Positions 1 to 7,061 of a stretch of DNA of 36,732 nucleotides are shown here, one piece after another. Made by a program: the position numbers and the translations under genes. This stretch comes from a virus: positions 1 through 36,732 of the IMG/VR virus record IMGVR_UViG_3300007234_000035, one strand, 5' to 3'. Each line of letters opens with the position of its first letter. Within the stretch, counting starts at the first letter, position 1. The notes beneath the pieces were generated by a model that saw only the letters and a program-made list of their open reading frames with translations, did not search any database and was not told the DNA's origin.

Positions 1-378
1 ACTAACTGGATGGGTCCGGTCGGGATGTGGTGGTATCGTGAGCGAAATCTTACCGTGACAAAGACTGTGGTTCAGAAAGAAGATTCTAAGTATACCAGAC
101 GTAAGAAGGGTGACATCTACCAGGTAGAGGAAGTAACTCAGCAATGGGGTGGTGGTCGTATTGATATCCGAGGTGAAGGCCTAGGTCCTTATGGCGACGA
201 GATGGGCTTGCCAATCATGCGAGGTGATTGTTACAGACGATTCAGCGAGTGGTTAAATACATTTGAAACAGATGATGTTTGGACTCTTGCTCAGTTGGTT
301 GAGATGTACGAAAAAGACAATCCTAAGATCATTTGGGCTGATGATGTTTTTGGGGATATGGAGAAAAACAATGGATGA
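1..378 (+). CDS. conserved phage protein, 5' end cut by window
   Basis: The reading frame is open from base 1; the codons before the first ATG (base 10) read T-N-W without a stop. The true start is therefore probably just outside the window, giving an N-terminus like (M)TNWMGPVGMWWY. About 125 residues are visible, with no signal peptide or membrane segment. The protein is rich in Trp, Gly and charged residues (QQWGGGRIDIRGEG near residue 45). I recall similar short proteins beginning TNWMGP in other phages, but no function. Its stop overlaps the ATG of the next gene (371), so it belongs to a translationally coupled string. Confidence 0.75.
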   Translation, partial: TNWMGPVGMWWYRERNLTVTKTVVQKEDSKYTRRKKGDIYQVEEVTQQWGGGRIDIRGEGLGPYGDEMGLPIMRGDCYRRFSEWLNTFETDDVWTLAQLVEMYEKDNPKIIWADDVFGDMEKNNG

Positions 379-553
379 ATTTAGTGATGGTAAAGCAATT
401 TTTTCAAACAACATGACAAAAGAAGACGTAAATCGAGAAAATGCTCAACAACAGAAAGAAGATATTGAGCATCAGAAAAAACAGATTGACGAGCAGGCAG
501 AAGAAATTAAGCGTCAGCAAGAACTAATTGAAAAGAGATTACGAGGCGAATAA
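371..553 (+). CDS. small coiled-coil protein
   Basis: A 60-residue protein. I chose ATG 371 because it overlaps the upstream stop (ATGGATGA), the coupling seen throughout this region, and because the longer frame starting at 263 would lie almost wholly inside the upstream gene. Residues 15-60 are Gln/Glu/Lys-rich with heptad-like spacing, predicting one amphipathic helix or coiled coil. No known domain is recognised. It is cytoplasmic by composition. Confidence 0.65.
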   Translation: MDEFSDGKAIFSNNMTKEDVNRENAQQQKEDIEHQKKQIDEQAEEIKRQQELIEKRLRGE

Positions 554-556
554 CAC

Positions 557-712
557 ATGACAAAAGAAGAAAAGATTGTAAATGCAGCATTGCAAGTACA
601 AGCTGGATGCTCTCTTAAAGATTTTCTTGATGATGATGAAATTGAAGAAGCAATATCCATGTTGGCTGATGTTTTGATAGCCACTGGTGTAAGATTGGAT
701 CCTGAAGAATGA
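557..712 (+). CDS. small acidic protein
   Basis: A 51-residue ORF starting MTKEEKIVNAAL and ending VRLDPEE. It is acidic (several Asp/Glu runs around residues 23-30) and mostly helical by composition. It starts three bases after the upstream stop, and its TGA overlaps the next ATG (709-712, ATGA), which supports it as a real coupled gene. Function unknown. Confidence 0.6.
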   Translation: MTKEEKIVNAALQVQAGCSLKDFLDDDEIEEAISMLADVLIATGVRLDPEE

Positions 713-1383
713 AAGTCTATATTGGCCCTTATAAAAATTGGTACGGTCCACATCAGCTGGCCAAGACGCTATGCTTTTGGGCTAAGAAGACCGTTGTCGA
801 TGAATACGGTATGAAGGACTATCCTGACTATGTCTTCAAGCTCGGTGAGTGGCTTGCATATGGCAAGTGGCGTGGGATTGATAACATTCCTATTGATTCT
901 AAGAATTTATTCATGTCAGTCGATGAGGAGAAGAAGACTTTTCTTTATCATCTGTTAGAATGGATCGAATCAAAGCGTGATCGTAAGATTAAGATTCGTA
1001 TTGACGAGTACGATACGTGGTCAATGGATCACACTTTGGCGTTGATTACACTTCCTATGCTTAAGCAATTGAAAGAGACTCAACACGGTTCTGCTCGGGT
1101 TGACTTGGAAGATGTACCGCCTGAGATGCAACTGGTCAGTACTGAAGACTGGGACGATCAACTGGTGTTCGACTTCTACAACAATCCTGAATCATCAAAG
1201 CAAAAAGTTCAATGCGATGTTCATGATCGTTGGAATTGGGTGCTGGATGAGATGATCTTTGCATTTGAGTTTATTGCAGATGACAACAAGCGCTATTCAG
1301 ATAAGTTCGATGAAGAGGCAAATGCCCGAGTAGCAAACGGGTTGAGGTTGTTTGGTAAGTACTATCAAGGATTATGGGATTGA
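709..1383 (+). CDS. conserved phage protein of unknown function
   Basis: A 224-residue soluble protein. A Trp/Tyr-rich N-terminus (MKVYIGPYKNWYGPHQLA) leads to a central segment around residues 96-125, KIRIDEYDTWSMDHTLA then LPMLKQLKETQHG. I recognise this layout from many tailed-phage genomes as a widely shared protein of unknown function. The C-terminal half (DRWNWVLDEMIFAFEF, then EEANARVANGLRLFGKYYQ) is helical. The start is fixed by the ATGA overlap with the upstream small gene. No catalytic motif is visible. Confidence 0.8.
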   Translation: MKVYIGPYKNWYGPHQLAKTLCFWAKKTVVDEYGMKDYPDYVFKLGEWLAYGKWRGIDNIPIDSKNLFMSVDEEKKTFLYHLLEWIESKRDRKIKIRIDEYDTWSMDHTLALITLPMLKQLKETQHGSARVDLEDVPPEMQLVSTEDWDDQLVFDFYNNPESSKQKVQCDVHDRWNWVLDEMIFAFEFIADDNKRYSDKFDEEANARVANGLRLFGKYYQGLWD

Positions 1384-1435
1384 TTATGGAATACAATAGA
1401 TTTGATTTAGAATGGATGATGGAGTTTTATACGAA

Positions 1436-1651
1436 ATGAACCAGAAAATGCGAGATATAGTTGCCGACTGTATGATTATGAACCCATCGAATATGACACT
1501 TCCGGCGGATAGGTTTGATTATGGTAAGTTCGCATCACAAATTATACAAGAATGTGCTAATATAGCATTTGAGTATTCTTTATCAGAACGTACTCGTATT
1601 GCCATATTGAACCTATTGAAAGATGAAAATGGAAACCAAAGAGATATTTAA
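1436..1651 (+). CDS. small hypothetical phage protein
   Basis: A 71-residue protein if it starts at ATG 1436 (MNQKMRDIVADCM); an in-frame ATG at 1412 would add eight residues. The 1436 start forms an ATGA overlap with a 17-codon ORF at 1387-1440 (MEYNRFDLEW...), which may be a leader peptide or chance. The C-terminal part (FASQIIQECANIAFEY) resembles small T4-like phage proteins ending in a helical 'F..IIQEC' stretch. No function known. Confidence 0.55.
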   Translation: MNQKMRDIVADCMIMNPSNMTLPADRFDYGKFASQIIQECANIAFEYSLSERTRIAILNLLKDENGNQRDI

Positions 1652-1769
1652 ATGGATTGGTATCGCAGTACTTGTATACCTGGTCTTTAACTTACTGATG
1701 GCGGCGATGACTTTCGGACAAGCAATGTTGTTTTTTGGATTGTTTAAAAGTCTAATCGCTACAATGTAA
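1629..1769 (+). CDS. small single-pass membrane protein
   Basis: A 46-residue ORF (MET KEIFKWIG...), with an in-frame ATG at 1623 as alternative start. Residues about 9-28 (IGIAVLVYLVFNLLMAAMTF) form a hydrophobic segment followed by a second hydrophobic stretch, so it is a small inner-membrane protein. It overlaps the end of the upstream gene, and its TAA overlaps the next ATG (TAATG). The pair with the following gene suggests two small membrane proteins made together. Role unknown. Confidence 0.55.
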   Translation: METKEIFKWIGIAVLVYLVFNLLMAAMTFGQAMLFFGLFKSLIATM

Positions 1770-1906
1770 TGTTCGAAGAATTTTTGTGGACGCTCAAAAT
1801 ATTAGGATGGAAAAATATACTCTTAATGTTTGTTGCATTCCTGTGCGAAATGTCTTTTATAGCGCTAATTATAATTTCGGCCGTACAGCTCGGAAACGCT
1901 GGATAA
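1769..1906 (+). CDS. small membrane protein
   Basis: A 45-residue ORF starting at the ATG of a TAATG overlap with the upstream membrane peptide. It begins MFEEFLWTLKILGWKN, followed by a hydrophobic segment at about residues 17-39 (ILLMFVAFLCEMSFIALIII). Nothing identifies the function; a role in host membrane takeover or superinfection control is only a guess. Confidence 0.5.
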   Translation: MFEEFLWTLKILGWKNILLMFVAFLCEMSFIALIIISAVQLGNAG

Positions 1907-1911
1907 GATAG

Positions 1912-1919
1912 AATAAATA
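1912..1919 (+). promoter_or_regulatory. T4-type late promoter box (AATAAATA)
   Basis: The octamer in GAATAAATAG is one base off the T4 late consensus TATAAATA. It lies 25 bases upstream of the ATG at 1945, in the only non-coding gap of this region. The same GAATAAATAG occurs on the minus strand upstream of the gene at 33521, which supports a shared signal. Confidence 0.45.
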
Positions 1920-1944
1920 GCAAACGAAACTTAAAGGGGTTTTT

Positions 1945-2316
1945 ATGACAGCAGAAGCAATACTACCAAGAGTAAAACCAGGAGACGAAGAATTACCAGG
2001 AGGTAGTAAATCGTCCCAAGGAAATACAATTATACCTAGACCAAGAACTCAAAAGGTTTGGTGCCGGCAATGTAATGAATTTCATTCGACTATGGATGTA
2101 CAGGCCACCGGAACAGAAGAAGAAGGTGACAACACCATACTCAAGTTTAGATGTTGGAATAACAACAATGATGGCCAGGTTAATTTGAAAGGCCTTTTGG
2201 TTGACGAACATGAAGAAAACACATACGATGAACTACCAATCGAACTAATCCACGAAGGACCAGTAGAGGGTGCCATACTGGACGGAGATGGTACACCAGC
2301 AACACCACAGGAGTAA
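1945..2316 (+). CDS. hypothetical protein with possible zinc-binding cysteines
   Basis: A 123-residue acidic soluble protein. Good ribosome site (AAAGGGG, about 6 bases before ATG). Residues 39-42 carry C-R-Q-C followed by N-E-F-H, and a further Cys sits near residue 70 (KFRCWNNN), possibly a degenerate zinc ribbon. The N-terminus is Pro/Gly rich (LPRVKPGDEELPGGSK) and the C-terminus is an acidic tail ending TPATPQE. It is preceded by a late-type promoter box and is likely the first gene of its transcript. Function unknown. Confidence 0.7.
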   Translation: MTAEAILPRVKPGDEELPGGSKSSQGNTIIPRPRTQKVWCRQCNEFHSTMDVQATGTEEEGDNTILKFRCWNNNNDGQVNLKGLLVDEHEENTYDELPIELIHEGPVEGAILDGDGTPATPQE

Positions 2317-2319
2317 AAT

Positions 2320-2439
2320 ATGAATGAATATGAAATTGATTATGAAAAACTTAATGAAACTGAATTGTATGTTACAATTAATCCAGAAGATGTAGAAACT
2401 CAATGGGAAATTTCAGATGAGAATTACTGGACTGAATAA
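2320..2439 (+). CDS. very small acidic protein
   Basis: A 39-residue ORF (MNEYEIDYEKLNETEL...), four bases after the upstream stop with GGAG overlapping that stop as ribosome site. Very acidic, no Cys. It overlaps the next gene by 23 bases in another frame. Function unknown; the evidence is spacing, ribosome site and clean packing. Confidence 0.5.
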   Translation: MNEYEIDYEKLNETELYVTINPEDVETQWEISDENYWTE

Positions 2440-2656
2440 AAACCAAGTTGAAATGTTGGAGATGATGTGGTCGTTCGAAACACAGGAAGAACTGGTGGAA
2501 TGGATGGACACACTTACGGAAAAAGAAGTTCGGCAAGTACAATCTCTATTGGAACTTGTTAGATTTGAATTAATCGAAGAACGAATTAATAGAGATGGTT
2601 GTTTTGATGCCATAGTTTACTTACAAAAATATAAATTGTATAATGACTTTCATTAA
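2417..2656 (+). CDS. small conserved phage protein
   Basis: A 79-residue protein, MRITGLNKNQVEMLEMMWSF, then EELVEWMDTLTEKEVRQVQSL. The pattern (Q-x-x-M-L-x-x-M-W followed by a helical E-E-x-x-x-W segment) is one I associate with a family of small T4-like phage proteins of unknown function. No strong ribosome site; the upstream gene overlaps, so coupling is likely. Confidence 0.65.
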   Translation: MRITGLNKNQVEMLEMMWSFETQEELVEWMDTLTEKEVRQVQSLLELVRFELIEERINRDGCFDAIVYLQKYKLYNDFH

Positions 2657-2813
2657 AAATCCTCCTTCAGAAGAAATATTAGAAGCCTATAAAAAATGGT
2701 GGTTTGAAAGAATGAATAATGCGAAATATAGGAATGATAATACAAAAATTCCTCTGCTTCCAGATTTTTTCGAAACATTTACAGCCGGCTGGGAAGCGAA
2801 AAAAAATAAATGA
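2643..2813 (+). CDS. small hypothetical protein
   Basis: A 56-residue ORF (MTFIKNPPSEEILEAYKKWW...), overlapping the end of the upstream gene by 14 bases and sharing an ATGA overlap (2810-2813) with the next gene. Aromatic-rich, ending in FFETFTAGWEAKKNK. Not recognised beyond a resemblance to other short phage proteins with a C-terminal A-G-W-E-A. Confidence 0.6.
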   Translation: MTFIKNPPSEEILEAYKKWWFERMNNAKYRNDNTKIPLLPDFFETFTAGWEAKKNK

Positions 2814-3208
2814 AACAAGAATATGATGGAATCTTTTTTACACCTAACCCCGATTCCGATGATGAAAATGAACTTAAACTTTCCTTTTTTGATTTTAAGG
2901 ACGAGTTCGCCAACAAAGAATCAATAGAGGGTACACAAATCGGCGATAAGTATTATGTTGCTTTTTTTCAACGTGATGAAGAAGGTGATGTTGAATTTGA
3001 TGGTTCTTTTGAGGCTATCTTTGCCGACCCTAAAGTTTATATACAAAGATTGGCTGGAACAAAAGTTTATGGCTGCATTGTTCGGAAAACAGAAAATTCG
3101 GGCGAATGGTTTCAAAATTACCTCACAAATGCTCTGGAAAAAGTTAAAATACGAAAATTGATGACATACTGTAAAGCAATTGTAGATGCCGAAGTGAAAA
3201 GGACATGA
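2810..3208 (+). CDS. hypothetical protein
   Basis: A 132-residue soluble protein, start fixed by the ATGA overlap with the preceding gene. The N-terminal half is acidic (TPNPDSDDENELKLSFFDF), the C-terminal half basic and helical. No motif, signal peptide or membrane segment is visible. It is followed immediately by the DUF2693-like gene. Function unknown. Confidence 0.65.
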   Translation: MKQEYDGIFFTPNPDSDDENELKLSFFDFKDEFANKESIEGTQIGDKYYVAFFQRDEEGDVEFDGSFEAIFADPKVYIQRLAGTKVYGCIVRKTENSGEWFQNYLTNALEKVKIRKLMTYCKAIVDAEVKRT

Positions 3209-3210
3209 TT

Positions 3211-3480
3211 ATGGAAAATTTTAACACGCCAAGAGGCAAAGAATGGATTCATAGCGTTCTAAAAATGCATGAAACCTCAATAGTGTTCACAAAAAAAGAC
3301 GGAACTGAGCGAAAAATGCTTTGTACACTCTTGGAAGACAAAATTCCGAGCGAAAAAATGCCAAAAAATTCAGGAAAAGCAAAAAATGAAGATTCTATTG
3401 CTGTTTTTGACTTGGAAAAGCAAGACTGGCGCTCATTCCGGTTTGATTCTGTGAAGGAAGTTAATTTTTCAATCGAATAA
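3211..3480 (+). CDS. DUF2693/SH3-barrel-like phage protein
   Basis: An 89-residue protein. I prefer ATG 3211 to ATG 3205 because AAGGA sits about nine bases before 3211 but too close to 3205. The sequence matches my memory of a small beta-rich phage family: VFTKKDGTERKMLCTL, an I-P segment, then VFDLEKQDWRSFRFDSV. The -FTKKDGTER- and -W-R-S-F-R-x-D-S- blocks are the recognisable parts. The family is common in T4-like phages and has no established function. Confidence 0.65.
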   Translation: MENFNTPRGKEWIHSVLKMHETSIVFTKKDGTERKMLCTLLEDKIPSEKMPKNSGKAKNEDSIAVFDLEKQDWRSFRFDSVKEVNFSIE

Positions 3481-3481
3481 A

Positions 3482-4156
3482 ATGAAAAAAGCAATATTCA
3501 CATATCACAATAGACAAATTTCGCCTAAAATTGTGACCTTACAACAAGAAGTCATTGCTAAATTTAGTTCAAAACTAGATATTGACTTTAAAAAGGCGTT
3601 TTATTCTGAACCGGATGGTGTAGTTTATCCGGATAATGTGATTGATGTATATTTGAATGAATTATTTTATGAACATGAGTATGATTCTGTTTTAATTTTA
3701 GACATTGATTGTATTCCATTGAATAATGATGCTCTAGAAACTACGTTTGAAATGATTTCACGCAATTGGTTGGTTGGAAATGCTCAGAGGTCACACCATT
3801 TAGATAATAATCAACACATTTTTTGTGGAGCTTCTTGTGTTGGAATTTCCAAACAACTTTATGAAGAATTGGGTAAACCTTCAGCTGAACCTAGTTCTAG
3901 GTCCGATATTTGTGAGGAATATACTTGGTTAGCTGAAGAAACAGGAAAAACTGTTAAATTTTTCAAACCATTAGGATATCAAAAACTTCCATATAATGAA
4001 ACAAAACCTTGGACACTAAATCATGAAATGAATTCTTATGGAATTGGCACAACTTTTTGTCACGATGATATTCCTTTCTATTATCATCTTTTCCAATCAA
4101 GATTAGGTTTATATGATGATTTGTTTATTAGAAAGTGTGAATCAATATTGAGATAA
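3482..4156 (+). CDS. putative GT-A type glycosyltransferase
   Basis: A 224-residue protein. Around residues 68-80, DSVLILDIDCIPLNND contains a D-I-D acidic motif after a hydrophobic strand, as in the metal/nucleotide-sugar site of GT-A glycosyltransferases. A late acidic/aromatic segment (DICEEYTWLAEETGK) would fit an acceptor-side helix. No membrane segment. It abuts the tRNA array downstream and lies just upstream of the ADP-heptose genes, which suits a role in transferring a phage-made sugar. Family assignment is tentative because the N-terminal Rossmann motif is weak. Confidence 0.55.
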   Translation: MKKAIFTYHNRQISPKIVTLQQEVIAKFSSKLDIDFKKAFYSEPDGVVYPDNVIDVYLNELFYEHEYDSVLILDIDCIPLNNDALETTFEMISRNWLVGNAQRSHHLDNNQHIFCGASCVGISKQLYEELGKPSAEPSSRSDICEEYTWLAEETGKTVKFFKPLGYQKLPYNETKPWTLNHEMNSYGIGTTFCHDDIPFYYHLFQSRLGLYDDLFIRKCESILR

Positions 4157-4158
4157 AA

Positions 4159-4234
4159 GCCGGTTTAGCTCATTTGGTAGAGCAACGCACTTGTAATGCG
4201 TAGGTGGTCAGTTCGAATCCGACAACCGGCACCA
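4159..4234 (+). tRNA. tRNA-Thr (UGU)
   Basis: A complete cloverleaf of 76 bases including encoded CCA. Acceptor stem GCCGGTT pairs with AACCGGC. The anticodon loop CTTGTAA between ACGCA and TGCGT gives UGU, reading ACA. T-loop TTCGAAT. First of six tRNAs, three bases after the stop of the glycosyltransferase-like gene, so probably co-transcribed and processed. Confidence 0.95.
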
Positions 4235-4253
4235 TATTAAAGGAGAAATAAAA

Positions 4254-4301
4254 ATGACAATTGAAGAATATTGGAAGTGGATACACGAAAACGTACAATA
4301 A
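4254..4301 (+). CDS. possible 15-residue peptide between tRNAs
   Basis: ATG at 4254 with a strong ribosome site (AAAGGAG, eight bases upstream) opens a 15-codon frame encoding MTIEEYWKWIHENVQ. It fills the gap between tRNA-Thr and tRNA-Leu. The strong Shine-Dalgarno in an otherwise empty 78-base spacer is the main evidence. It could be a true microprotein or the remnant of a longer gene. Confidence 0.35.
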   Translation: MTIEEYWKWIHENVQ

Positions 4302-4312
4302 AAATTTGTTAT

Positions 4313-4397
4313 GCGACTGTGGCGGAATAGGTAGACGCAACAGACTTAAAATCTGTCGGCTTAGGCCGTGCCGGTTCGATTCCGGCCAGTCGTACCA
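4313..4397 (+). tRNA. tRNA-Leu (UAA)
   Basis: An 85-base class II tRNA with a long variable arm and encoded CCA. Acceptor GCGACTG pairs with CAGTCGT (one terminal wobble). The anticodon loop CTTAAAA gives UAA, reading UUA, the leucine codon favoured by this AT-rich genome. T-loop TTCGATT. Confidence 0.93.
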
Positions 4398-4400
4398 ATT

Positions 4401-4477
4401 CTGACCATAGTTCAGCTGGATAGAACAACAGCCTTCTAAGCTGTGGGTCGGGGGTTCGAATCCCTCTGGTCAGGCCA
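4401..4477 (+). tRNA. tRNA-Arg (UCU)
   Basis: 77 bases with encoded CCA; acceptor CTGACCA pairs with TGGTCAG and the discriminator is G. The anticodon loop CTTCTAA between ACAGC and GCTGT gives UCU, reading AGA, an arginine codon rare in many proteobacteria but frequent here. Confidence 0.93.
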
Positions 4478-4480
4478 ATT

Positions 4481-4506
4481 CCTCGATAGCTCAGTTGGTA
4501 GAGCAG
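4481..4506 (+). pseudogene. truncated 5' half of a tRNA
   Basis: The segment CCTCGATAGCTCAGTTGGTA plus GAGCAG has the acceptor 5' strand, U8-A9 region and a full D-arm (GCTC..GAGC) of a tRNA. It stops before any anticodon stem and runs directly into the tRNA-Pro gene one base later. No matching 3' half is found downstream. It looks like a deletion or recombination scar within the array. Confidence 0.7.
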
Positions 4507-4507
4507 T

Positions 4508-4584
<77 letters not shown>

Positions 4585-4588
4585 TTAT

Positions 4589-4663
4589 GTGAATGTGGTC
4601 GAATGGTTAGGCACCGGATTGCAAATCCGGACTATGCAGGTTCGAATCCTGTCATTCACTCCA
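4589..4663 (+). tRNA. tRNA-Cys (GCA)
   Basis: 75 bases with CCA. Acceptor GTGAATG pairs with CATTCAC, discriminator T (U73, typical for tRNA-Cys). The anticodon loop TTGCAAA between CCGGA and TCCGG gives GCA. T-loop TTCGAAT. Confidence 0.93.
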
Positions 4664-4664
4664 G

Positions 4665-4740
<76 letters not shown>

Positions 4741-4751
4741 TATATATTATT

Positions 4752-5144
4752 ATGAAGAAAATACTTGTTAATGGAACTTTTGATATTTTACACATTGGTC
4801 ACATATCATTATTGAATTATGCTAAAGGCCTTGGTGATACTTTAACTGTTGCGATTGATGCTGATAAACGGGTAAAAGAAAAAAAAGGTGATAGCCGTCC
4901 AATAAATAATCAGTATGATAGAATGGTGATGTTAAATAATTTGAAATCTGTTGACAATGTTATTCTTTTTCATACTGATGAAGATTTGATAGATATAATT
5001 AAGAAACACGATGTTTTGGTTAAAGGCTCTGATTATAAAGGTAAAAGTATAATTGGAGAGAAATATGCTAAGGAATTGATTTACTATGACCGAATTGAAC
5101 CCTACTCAACAACAAAAACGATTGAATATATTGTGTCTAGGTGA
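4752..5144 (+). CDS. heptose-1-phosphate adenylyltransferase-like nucleotidyltransferase
   Basis: A 130-residue single-domain cytidylyltransferase-fold enzyme. The N-terminus MKKILVNGTFDILHIGH carries the HxGH nucleotide-binding motif (14-17), and KGSDY then a late STTK segment complete the fold. Size and motifs match the C-terminal (RfaE2/GmhC) domain of HldE, which joins AMP to heptose-1-phosphate; glycerol-3-phosphate cytidylyltransferase is the alternative. I start at 4752, after the tRNA-Ile2, because an upstream in-frame start would lie inside that tRNA. It overlaps the kinase gene by 59 bases, so what is one two-domain protein in many bacteria is two adjacent genes here. Confidence 0.78.
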   Translation: MKKILVNGTFDILHIGHISLLNYAKGLGDTLTVAIDADKRVKEKKGDSRPINNQYDRMVMLNNLKSVDNVILFHTDEDLIDIIKKHDVLVKGSDYKGKSIIGEKYAKELIYYDRIEPYSTTKTIEYIVSR

Positions 5145-5892
5145 TTCTTGTATTGACTCCTACCAATTTGGTAATGTCAAACGACTAAGTCCCGAAGCAC
5201 CTGTTCCAATTTTTGAACCAACTGAAAAAATTGTTTCACAAGGAATGGTTACAAATGTTGTAAATAATTTTTTGAAGTTAGGAGTTACGACTTGTTGTTT
5301 ATCTGGCCAAGATTATTCAGTTAAAAAAAGATTTATCGATTCTGCTACAAAAAAACATATAATGCGACTTGATGAAAATAAAATTAGTGACCCTATCAAA
5401 TTTGAAACTGTAGTTAGAAATTTGCAATTGATGAAACAAGTTGATGCTATTGTAATTTCCGATTATGACAAAGGTTCTATTTCAGATAAGTTATTAACGG
5501 ATTTAAGATTTCATCTTCCTAATGAATTTCATTGTCCGGTTTTTATTGATACGAAGAAAAAAGATTTGGCACGGTTTGATGATTGGTTTGTTAAAATAAA
5601 CAAAAGAGAATTTGATTCTGCAACATCCACTTGTAAAAATTTAATTGTAACTTTAGGTGAAAAAGGTACTTTGGTTTGGAATGACACAAAAACTGTACCA
5701 ACCAAAAAAGTTGATGTTATTGATGTATGTGGTGCCGGCGATACTTATTTGGCTGCGTTTACTTACAAATACTTATTGACTAAAGATGTTTATGAAGCTG
5801 TAAATTTTGCACATAAAGCAGCAGCTGTTACAGTACAAAAAATTGGAGTTTATGCGCCGACATTGGAGGAAATAAATGTACATAACTGGTAA
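5086..5892 (+). CDS. PfkB-family kinase, HldE N-domain (heptose-7-phosphate kinase) type
   Basis: A 268-residue ribokinase-fold enzyme. LCLGDSCIDSYQFGNVKRLSP then EAPVPIFEP (about 16-45) is the recognisable RfaE/HldE N-domain signature. DVCGAGDTYLAAF (about 213-225) is PfkB signature 2 with catalytic Asp219. Some 50 residues shorter than the bacterial domain. AAGGA nine bases before ATG 5086 supports this start. It should phosphorylate heptose-7-phosphate at C1; the neighbouring adenylyltransferase would then make ADP-heptose. Substrate is inferred from signature and neighbours. Confidence 0.78.
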   Translation: MTELNPTQQQKRLNILCLGDSCIDSYQFGNVKRLSPEAPVPIFEPTEKIVSQGMVTNVVNNFLKLGVTTCCLSGQDYSVKKRFIDSATKKHIMRLDENKISDPIKFETVVRNLQLMKQVDAIVISDYDKGSISDKLLTDLRFHLPNEFHCPVFIDTKKKDLARFDDWFVKINKREFDSATSTCKNLIVTLGEKGTLVWNDTKTVPTKKVDVIDVCGAGDTYLAAFTYKYLLTKDVYEAVNFAHKAAAVTVQKIGVYAPTLEEINVHNW

Positions 5893-6232
5893 AATTGATA
5901 AAGGTTGGGGACACGAAGACATTTGGGTTTCTAATGAAAAGTATTGCAGCAAGTTTTTACATTTTAAAAAAGACGCAAAATTTTCAATGCACTTTCATGC
6001 TGAAAAGGAAGAAACTTGGTATATAATGAGTGGTGAATTTTTATTGCGAGTAATTGATTTGGATGATGCTAGTCAATACGAATTTGTTTTGACTAAAGGT
6101 GAAGTGTGGCACAATAAAAAATTACAACCACATCAATTGGTTTGTGTTGAAGAAGGAACTATTTTAGAAGTTTCTACTCCAGATTCTACTGAAGACAACT
6201 ATAGGATTTTACCCGGAGATTCTCAAACGTGA
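5876..6232 (+). CDS. single-domain cupin, sugar-isomerase-like
   Basis: A 118-residue cupin. SMHFHAEKEETWYIMSGE (37-54) supplies metal ligands His39, His41 and Glu45 or 46; the second motif KLQPHQL supplies His86. This is close to the C-terminal cupin of mannose-6-phosphate isomerases. It overlaps the kinase by 17 bases and the epimerase by 4, so it belongs to the sugar operon and may provide the isomerase step, since no GmhA-like gene is in the window. That step is inference. Confidence 0.72.
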   Translation: MYITGKIDKGWGHEDIWVSNEKYCSKFLHFKKDAKFSMHFHAEKEETWYIMSGEFLLRVIDLDDASQYEFVLTKGEVWHNKKLQPHQLVCVEEGTILEVSTPDSTEDNYRILPGDSQT

Positions 6233-6999
6233 AGATACTCGTAACTGGTTATAAAGGCTTTATTGGTTCACATATGGCTAGTTCGTTGAGTGAGCATGAT
6301 GTTGAAGTTTATGATTGGGAACAACCTTATCCTGGTGTTATGGATTATGATTGGGTTATTCACATAGGAGGAATTTCATCAACAACTGAACGTAATATTG
6401 AAAAGATATTGCGGCAAAATTATGATTTTTCTTGCCGACTGTTTGATGATTGCAAAACTTTCGGAGTCAATTTTCAATTCGCTTCATCTGCTTCTGTATA
6501 TGGATTAGGATTAGATTTTAGAGAAAATTCACCACCAGACCCAAGAACGCCTTATGCTTGGTCTAAATATCTTTTTGAACGATATGCTATGAAAAATTTA
6601 GGCGGCAACATTGTTCAAATATTTCGTTATTTTAATGTGTATGGTCCTGGTGAAGAACACAAAGGAGACCAAGCCAGTCCATTTACACAATTTGAGAGAC
6701 AGGTTAAGAAAACCGGTCAGGTTAAAGTTTTCCGTGGAAGTGACGAATTCCGTAGAGACTTTATTCATGTTGATAAAATAGTATCTTTACATAAAAGTTT
6801 TTTGAATATACCGGAAAGTGGCATATGGAACTTTGGTACAGGCCGAACCATGAGTTTTATGGAAATAGCCAAAAAATTTACTGATAATATAGTTGAAGTG
6901 GATGTACCGGAAAAATTAAAAGATAGTTATCAAAGATACACCTGTGCTGACCCAGCAAAGTTAAAATTGACTTTGAGGACATATAGTTCGACTAAATAG
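6229..6999 (+). CDS. HldD-type NAD(P)-dependent sugar epimerase
   Basis: A 256-residue short-chain dehydrogenase-type epimerase with GTG start overlapping the cupin stop (GTGA). GYKGFIGSH (7-15) is the Rossmann glycine motif; FASSASVYG then YAWSK is the S/T-Y-x-x-x-K catalytic set. KGDQASPF and KVFRGSDEFRRDFIHV match the ADP-L-glycero-D-manno-heptose 6-epimerase family better than UDP-glucose epimerases. It is shorter than E. coli HldD (about 310), mostly at the C-terminus. Last gene of the sugar module. Confidence 0.8.
   Translation: MKILVTGYKGFIGSHMASSLSEHDVEVYDWEQPYPGVMDYDWVIHIGGISSTTERNIEKILRQNYDFSCRLFDDCKTFGVNFQFASSASVYGLGLDFRENSPPDPRTPYAWSKYLFERYAMKNLGGNIVQIFRYFNVYGPGEEHKGDQASPFTQFERQVKKTGQVKVFRGSDEFRRDFIHVDKIVSLHKSFLNIPESGIWNFGTGRTMSFMEIAKKFTDNIVEVDVPEKLKDSYQRYTCADPAKLKLTLRTYSSTK
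6991..6998 (+). promoter_or_regulatory. possible T4-type late promoter box (ACTAAATA)
   Basis: ACTAAATAG at the end of the epimerase gene, 63 bases upstream of the exported protein at 7062. Two mismatches to TATAAATA, but the same octamer occurs just before the tmRNA (23583-23590). Position before a structural/lysis-type block fits late transcription. Confidence 0.35.
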
Positions 7000-7061
7000 A
7001 TAGTGCCTTTAAATTATTTCTCTTTGATTTTACTATTTTTTAAAAAAGGGGAAATAATCAA

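Noticed and set aside
1387-1440. A 17-codon ORF overlapping the gene at 1436.
   Set aside because: The ATGA overlap is suggestive, but the peptide is short, lacks a good ribosome site and resembles nothing; mentioned only as a possible leader.
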